NCBI GenBank assembly: GCA_038063315.1
Contig: JBBTVI010000045.1
Location: forward strand, 1 to 32,493
From: JBBTVI01 sp038063315
Lineage (GTDB): Bacteria > Patescibacteriota > Minisyncoccia > Sungbacterales > HO2-52-23
DNA: 32,493 nucleotides
Direction: 5' to 3'
Each line of letters opens with the position of its first letter. Positions within the stretch are counted from its first letter, which is position 1. The notes under the pieces are model-generated. The model saw only the letters and a program-made list of their open reading frames with translations. It had not been told where the DNA came from and ran no database searches. The position numbers were made by a program, and so were the translations under genes. Below, piece after piece: positions 28,032 to 32,493 of the stretch.

Positions 28032-30236
28032 TCAACTTTTTACTCTCATATCATCCGGTGCGGTATCCAGCGTTTCATTCCAATAGTCGGTTTGTCCGGA
28101 AGCGGATAATGACCGTATGCGGCGGTTATTGCGCATGAGAAAAACGGTTTGGATCGCAAGCAGGGTGGCCATCACGAGAAGAAGAATTCCGAAAAGCGTC
28201 GGAGAGTCCCTGAGGACGGATCCGATGAAGGCCGTCGTGGATGCGGCTTTTTTGTTTGCATCCGGCGCGCCGTCGGCATTGTCCGGTTGGTCGGCCGGGA
28301 TAGAGCTCTCGATTTTCGGCGCGGTGCGGCTACGGATGATGATCGCCGTCACGTTTGAGCGCGTCTCAATGTTGTCGGCTTCAAGGAGCGCGCGGTTTGT
28401 TGCAATGGTGTCATGATCAACGTCGCGGGCGCGGAGCGCGATAGTAATTCGTTCGGTCTTCCCGGGATCAATACGGTTGATTGTCCGGGTGAGCGCATGC
28501 GCCTCCTCGTCATACTGTCCGCCGTTGGGTGCACTCTCGAATTCAAGGAGAGCGCTCAGGCGATCGGTCACGACGATATTTTGAAGCGCGGATTTACCGT
28601 CGTTTTTGATGACGAGCGAATATTGTACGCGATCGCCGGAAAGGGCCGTGATGCAGGAATCATAGATGCATTCCTCGGCTGTCAGATTGTTGACGTCTTT
28701 GGTGAACGTGATTTTTGGCGCGGTTTTGACGGGCGTGGAGACGGTTTTTATCGGAACGGAAGGCCGTGGCGCGGGCGGGCGTGTCGCTGTGACAGTCGGA
28801 GTAACGGAAATGGCCAGTGTGCGGAATGACAAAACCGGACCGTACGAACGGCCGTACGGATTTTCGACAACGCTGCGATAATAATAGATTGTTCCGGATT
28901 GCAGTCCGGCAAGGGGCACGGAGAAGTCCCGCGATGCGACTGCGCCGAAATCCTGGCCGGGCGTGGAAAATCCGAGCGTCTGGGTATTGCCCCATTCAAA
29001 CCACCCGCGCGTGCGGATGTCGGTTGACGCAATCGCAAGGCCGTTGAGGGTGGTCGCGTTTTGTCCGATAACGGATGCCTGTTTGGTAAATGCGATTGGT
29101 GCCGCGGCCGCGTTGTTTCCCGGCGTCTGGGCGGATGCGGATGTTGCGGAACCGGATGTGCGGAAATGGACCGTGTTTCCGGGCGTGAGTCCGGCGTCGT
29201 TCCGGGCGACAACGCGCGCATAGTAGTCGGTTTCCGGAGCAAGGCCCGTCAGAGTCGCGGAAAAACTGCCAGCCGATGTTCCGAGGTAGGCGATCGGAGT
29301 TGTGCGGCCAAACGTGGGGGTCTGGCCCCATTCGGTCCAGCGCACTGTGTCCGAGTCGCCCCGCGAATCCACAAATCCGGAAATTGTGGCCTCGGTATAC
29401 CCGACATTGGTCGGAGTGTAGGTGGAAACAACGGGACGCGCGGTAGCGCCGGCGCCGCTCGTATTTGAATTTGTATTTGAATATGAATATCCGCCGGATG
29501 AGCCGGACGACGTTGAATCAACAGATCCGTTTGCTTTTGTAGTGAATTGATACATGCCGCCGTAGGAAAGTCCGCCTGCATTTTGCGCGACGGCGCGGAA
29601 AAAGTAGAGCGTGCGCGGGGAAAGCCCGCTGATGCTTGTCGAGTATGCTGAAGACCCGAGGCCATGCGTCGTATGCGTTGTGTCGTATTGCATAACTGCG
29701 GTGGGGCCCCACTGGAACCATCGCTGCGTATCGGCGCTCGCATCCGCATTGACGAACCCGTGAAGTATGGCGCTCTCTTTTGTCACTTCCGTCGGCCAGT
29801 CCGTTACAACCCACGCTGCGGGAACCGACGGCGCGGTATAGAAGGTTTGGCGCTGGCCGTAGACCACTCCCGCGGCGGCGTTGAACGCCGCGGCGCGGAA
29901 AAAGTGCTGTTTATTGGGTTTGAGGTCGGTCAATGTAAGGGCGAATGCGGACGCCGAACCGCCCTGTGATTCATGCGGGGTGGAATTCTTCATATAGACA
30001 GTTTCGCCCCATTCAAACCAGCGTACGGTATCCGAGGATCCCTTCGGGTCCACAAAGCCGTGTATAACGGCCCTGCTTTCCGTCAGTTCCGTTGCCGGGT
30101 CAGTGCGTGCGACCAGATTCTGTGCCGCAAGCGCCATCGGGCTTGCAATAACGAAAATAGACGCAAAAAGAGCGGTGATAAGCGCCAATTGTCCCAAAAT
30201 ATGCGAGTTTTGCCCTTCAAAAAGGGAGTACGTCAT
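28032..30236 (-). CDS. Large surface protein with four fibronectin-like repeats and a DUF11-like domain
   Basis: A 734-residue cell-surface protein. A signal sequence or signal anchor (about 14-38, ending ALAAQ) is followed by four related beta-sandwich repeats of about 90 residues (about 42-134, 140-233, 267-360 and 385-473). Each contains a GFVD-x-W-x-EWG word and a L-P-T-YYxRxVAxN motif. A Ser/Asn/Gly-rich linker (236-264) separates repeats 2 and 3. A Pro/Thr-rich linker (477-506) leads to a DUF11-like domain (about 508-637) with GDRVQYSLVIKNDG and TDRLSALLEFESAPNGG. A C-terminal helix (681-701) anchors it, with a 33-residue cytoplasmic tail. It probably acts in adhesion or as a surface layer or stalk component. 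A consensus promoter lies directly upstream with leaderless spacing. Confidence 0.87.
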   Translation of the reverse strand: MTYSLFEGQNSHILGQLALITALFASIFVIASPMALAAQNLVARTDPATELTESRAVIHGFVDPKGSSDTVRWFEWGETVYMKNSTPHESQGGSASAFALTLTDLKPNKQHFFRAAAFNAAAGVVYGQRQTFYTAPSVPAAWVVTDWPTEVTKESAILHGFVNADASADTQRWFQWGPTAVMQYDTTHTTHGLGSSAYSTSISGLSPRTLYFFRAVAQNAGGLSYGGMYQFTTKANGSVDSTSSGSSGGYSYSNTNSNTSGAGATARPVVSTYTPTNVGYTEATISGFVDSRGDSDTVRWTEWGQTPTFGRTTPIAYLGTSAGSFSATLTGLAPETDYYARVVARNDAGLTPGNTVHFRTSGSATSASAQTPGNNAAAAPIAFTKQASVIGQNATTLNGLAIASTDIRTRGWFEWGNTQTLGFSTPGQDFGAVASRDFSVPLAGLQSGTIYYYRSVVENPYGRSYGPVLSFRTLAISVTPTVTATRPPAPRPSVPIKTVSTPVKTAPKITFTKDVNNLTAEECIYDSCITALSGDRVQYSLVIKNDGKSALQNIVVTDRLSALLEFESAPNGGQYDEEAHALTRTINRIDPGKTERITIALRARDVDHDTIATNRALLEADNIETRSNVTAIIIRSRTAPKIESSIPADQPDNADGAPDANKKAASTTAFIGSVLRDSPTLFGILLLVMATLLAIQTVFLMRNNRRIRSLSASGQTDYWNETLDTAPDDMRVKS

Positions 30237-30245
30237 AATGCGTAC

Positions 30246-30274
30246 ATTATAAACTAATTAGTATTTTCTGTCAA
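30246..30274 (-). promoter_or_regulatory. Perfect consensus promoter, leaderless geometry
   Basis: On the minus strand TTGACA (30269-30274), a 17-bp spacer and TATAAT (30246-30251) match the sigma70 consensus at all 12 positions. Only 9 nt separate the -10 box from the ATG of the surface protein at 30236, so the mRNA would start at or within about 3 nt of the start codon. Confidence 0.9.
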
Positions 30275-30285
30275 ATTGGAATTAA

Positions 30286-30440
30286 GTAACCCCTCAGAGC
30301 CCCACCAACGCCGCGCTATTACATGCGTCATTGCGAGGAGTCCTACTGTAGGACGACGAAGCAATCCAGGGTTTTTCTGGATTGCCGCGCGCCCCCTCGC
30401 AGCTCGGGGTCGCTCGCAATGACGGCTGTGAAAGGGTTAT
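30286..30440 (+). repeat. Family A element, copy between surface protein and mfd
   Basis: Ends GTAACCCCTCAGAGCC and GGCTGTGAAAGGGTTAT are inverted repeats. The internal arms GCGTCATTGCGAGGAG, GACGAAGCAATCCAG, CTGGATTGCCGCGC and GTCGCTCGCAATGACGG are well preserved, and the tip is TCCTAC/GTAGGA. The left end lies 11 bp beyond the -35 box of the surface-protein gene. No exact border duplication is visible. Confidence 0.85.
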
Positions 30441-30499
30441 CCCCCCTGTCACGATTGATTGGTGGTGAACAAGATGGCGATATGATCTCGTTCCGAACT

Positions 30500-30533
30500 A
30501 CTAAACTTCTTTACGATCGTAAGAAAGTTTAGT
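30500..30533. promoter_or_regulatory. 34-bp near-perfect palindrome downstream of mfd
   Basis: A symmetric sequence centred on TTACGATCGTAA with outer arms ACTAAACTT and AAGTTTAGT; only the two positions between these blocks are mismatched. No T-tract follows on either strand beyond ordinary AT content. It could be a bidirectional terminator-like hairpin between mfd and the repeat, or a protein-binding site. Confidence 0.6.
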
Positions 30534-30545
30534 AATTAACCGGCA

Positions 30546-32493
30546 TCATGCCTTTTCGGTGTTAAGCGTCTCCACTGCGTCGGCGAGCATCTGGCAGTAG
30601 AGGTTGAGGCCGACTTTGTTGACCGCGCCGGATTGCTCCCGGCCGAGGATATTGCCCGCGCCGCGAATCTCAAGGTCGCGGAGCGCGATTTGATATCCGG
30701 CGCCGAGATCCGCGTAATCCTGGATTGCTTCAAGCCGTAGCGCTGCTTTGTCTGTTATCCTGCGGCGGTTTTTTTTATGCGGAGCGCGCAATTTATCTTC
30801 CGGGGCCTCATCCGGTTCGGGAGCGCGATGCCGCGCCGGATAGAGAAAATACGCAAACGCCTGCGTTCTGCCGCGGCCGATTCTACCGCGGAGCTGGTGG
30901 GCTTGGGCAAGGCCGAGGCGCGTCGCATCGTCTACGATAAGGGTATTAGCGGATGAAATATCAAGGCCGTTTTCGATGATCGTCGTCGCAAGGAGAATGT
31001 GCGTCCTTTTTTCGCGGAACGCATCCATTGCTTTAATGATTGCCTGTTCGTTCATGCGGCCGTGGAGTATTCCTATTTCAATGGTTTGGCCGCTCGCGGT
31101 TCGCGCGGCGATTAATTCTTTGAGCATACGGCGTGTTTTTTCAAGCGTCTCAATGCGGTTATGGAGGAAATAGACCTGGCCACCGCGATTGAGTTCGTGG
31201 GCGATTGCATTCCGGATAAGGGGGCGCGACCAGGGGAGAACCGTGGTGACAATGGGAATGCGTTCCGGCGGAGGCGTCTCAATCAGGGAAATGTCGCGGA
31301 GATGGGCAAGGGCGAATTGGATGGTCCGCGGGATCGGCGTTGCCGAAAGAGTCAGAATATCGAGCTCCGGCCGCATTTTTTTGAAGTGCTCCTTTTGGCG
31401 TACACCGAAGCGTTGTTCCTCGTCAATAACGAGGAGAACGGGATTTTTGAAGACGATGTCGCGGGAGAGAATCCGGTGCGTCCCGATGACGCAATCCAAA
31501 GTCCCGGAGGCCAGTTCCTTTTTTATCCGCGCGCTGTCCGCGGGTACGGTCAGGCGCGAGAGCATGGCGATGCGTACGGGAAACCGGCCGAGGCGCTCGC
31601 GGAATGTGGCCTCGTGCTGGGCGGCAAGAATTGTGGTCGGCGCGATCAGCGCGACCTGAAACCCTGCCGTGATCGCGTAGAAGGCGGCACGGATCGCAAT
31701 CTCGGTTTTGCCGAACCCCACATCGCCGCAAAGAATTCTGTCCATTGGCGCGTTTTTTCCGAAATCGGTAAGAATCATTTCTTCGGCGCGGCGCTGATCC
31801 GGCGTGTCCTGGAACTGAAACGACGCGCGGAGCTCCGCGAGCATGGCGTTGTCGCCCGCGATGGGGGAGCGGGCTGCGCCGTGGCGCGCCGCATAGAGGG
31901 CGAGTAGTTCTCTTGCGGTTTTCTCCGCGTCTTCTTTCACGCGCCGCTTTGTCCGTTCCCACAGCCCTCCGCCGAGGCGATGGATATGCGGCGTGGTGAA
32001 TCCGCAATACGGCGTCAGGCGTTTTTTTTGTTCCACCGGCACATAGAGGACATCCGGCGGCCGTCCGGCTTTCGGTGGCGCGTATTCGACAATGTAATAC
32101 TGCTGGGGTTCGACGTCCGCACTTGTCTCTGTTATCCCGCGAAAAATTCCGATGCCGTGATCTTCGTGGACTACAAATCCGCCCGGGGTCATCCGTTCGA
32201 TTGACGCGGCGGGCCGGCGTGCCGCATCCGGTGTTCTTTCAGGCCGGTCAGCCCGGTGGATGGCGTCAATCGTGTTGCCGCGGAATTCGATGAGAAACGG
32301 CGTATCGCAGTTGATCGGCCAGACCTCAATAAGGCCGCCCCTGAGGGCGAAGATGCCGCGACCGCTCGCACGACTCGCGCGTTGATATGCAAAATCGGAG
32401 AGCGCGCGTACGAATTCCGACGGTTTGATATGCTGGCCGCATTCTATAAAAATCGCGTTGTCGCGCCACCATGGGTTGATACGCCGGGCTTTT
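30546..32493 (-). CDS. mfd: Transcription-repair coupling factor (Mfd), shortened form, 5' end outside window
   Basis: The visible 648 codons (open to the window edge) encode an Mfd translocase, which pushes stalled RNA polymerase off DNA and recruits repair proteins. A UvrB-homology segment (RGIFALRGGLIEVWPINC ... FLIEFRGNTIDAIHR) lies at the visible start. It is followed after about 20 residues by the RNA-polymerase-interaction domain (GGFVVHEDHGIGIF). The RecG-like motor follows with Walker A GDVGFGKTE, VIDEEQRFG, LSATPIPRT, TTIIENGLDIS and QLRGRIGRGR, then the TRG-type motif LRDLEIRGAGNILG. The protein then ends about 30 residues later. Compared with E. coli Mfd (1148 residues), about 250-300 residues between the UvrB-like and polymerase-binding domains and the whole C-terminal regulatory domain are missing. 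A Lys/Arg-rich insert interrupts the end of the motor. Confidence 0.9.
   Translation of the reverse strand, partial: KARRINPWWRDNAIFIECGQHIKPSEFVRALSDFAYQRASRASGRGIFALRGGLIEVWPINCDTPFLIEFRGNTIDAIHRADRPERTPDAARRPAASIERMTPGGFVVHEDHGIGIFRGITETSADVEPQQYYIVEYAPPKAGRPPDVLYVPVEQKKRLTPYCGFTTPHIHRLGGGLWERTKRRVKEDAEKTARELLALYAARHGAARSPIAGDNAMLAELRASFQFQDTPDQRRAEEMILTDFGKNAPMDRILCGDVGFGKTEIAIRAAFYAITAGFQVALIAPTTILAAQHEATFRERLGRFPVRIAMLSRLTVPADSARIKKELASGTLDCVIGTHRILSRDIVFKNPVLLVIDEEQRFGVRQKEHFKKMRPELDILTLSATPIPRTIQFALAHLRDISLIETPPPERIPIVTTVLPWSRPLIRNAIAHELNRGGQVYFLHNRIETLEKTRRMLKELIAARTASGQTIEIGILHGRMNEQAIIKAMDAFREKRTHILLATTIIENGLDISSANTLIVDDATRLGLAQAHQLRGRIGRGRTQAFAYFLYPARHRAPEPDEAPEDKLRAPHKKNRRRITDKAALRLEAIQDYADLGAGYQIALRDLEIRGAGNILGREQSGAVNKVGLNLYCQMLADAVETLNTEKA

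Noticed and set aside
11385..30440. CRISPR array
   Set aside because: Repeats are palindromic, longer than CRISPR repeats, unevenly spaced over many kilobases and in both orientations; no cas gene is present.
30323..30532. 69-codon plus-strand frame
   Set aside because: Its first half is a family A repeat translation and the second half crosses the palindrome; no ribosome-binding site or domain.

Overview
The window reads as a chromosomal segment of a Patescibacteria (CPR)-type bacterium. This is an inference from gene content: an S1 protein with four S1 domains, a metallo-beta-lactamase-fold protein that has lost its metal ligands, a tandem set of small two-helix pilin-like proteins, standalone minimal domains, and many genes without a Shine-Dalgarno sequence. 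Translation fits the standard code and no rRNA is present.

Layout. 1-2.8 kb: an aldehyde dehydrogenase and a TraB/PrgY-like protein, each followed by a terminator. 2.9-7.5 kb: comM (plus strand), a poorly coding 600-bp stretch, then ddl and rpsA on the minus strand. 7.7-12.1 kb: a degenerate MBL-fold protein, a small membrane protein, gyrA and a SAM methyltransferase. 12.2-18.1 kb: a membrane-anchored solute-binding protein, then a cell-surface block. That block holds a secreted fusion (two membrane helices, a calcium-type TSP3 repeat and an M15-peptidase-like domain) and seven tandem pilin-like genes, closed by a strong terminator. 18.1-19.0 kb: tRNA-Leu(TAG), tRNA-Thr(GGT), rpmG and tRNA-Trp(CCA). 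19.0-21.3 kb: small accessory genes (DUF1761, a frameshifted double glyoxalase, a YdeI-like protein, a host-attachment-like protein). 21.3-24.7 kb: a GldA-like ATPase and a GldF-GldG fusion. 25.0-27.7 kb: a Cache-type receptor with no output domain, a lone receiver domain and a thioredoxin-fold protein without cysteines. 28.0-32.5 kb (minus strand): a large fibronectin-like surface protein and a shortened mfd that runs off the window.

Dispersed repeats fill almost every larger gap. The most informative family (called A here; about nine full, partial or composite copies) carries the palindromic CATTGCGAGGAG / CTCGCAATG core inside outer inverted repeats that begin GTAACCCCTCACAG. Two copies are flanked by 8-bp direct repeats (one exact, one 7 of 8), so the family is a mobile MITE. 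One copy duplicated the start codon of a pilin gene. The other sits between the ATPase and permease genes of one operon. The GTAA ends and 8-bp duplications recall IS66-family elements. Further palindromic families (B, C, D) occupy other gaps, and family C supplies -10-like boxes directly in front of genes.

Several genes (28032-30236 minus, 7717, 8413, 12226) have a -10 hexamer only 9-10 nt before the start codon, which predicts leaderless or nearly leaderless mRNAs.
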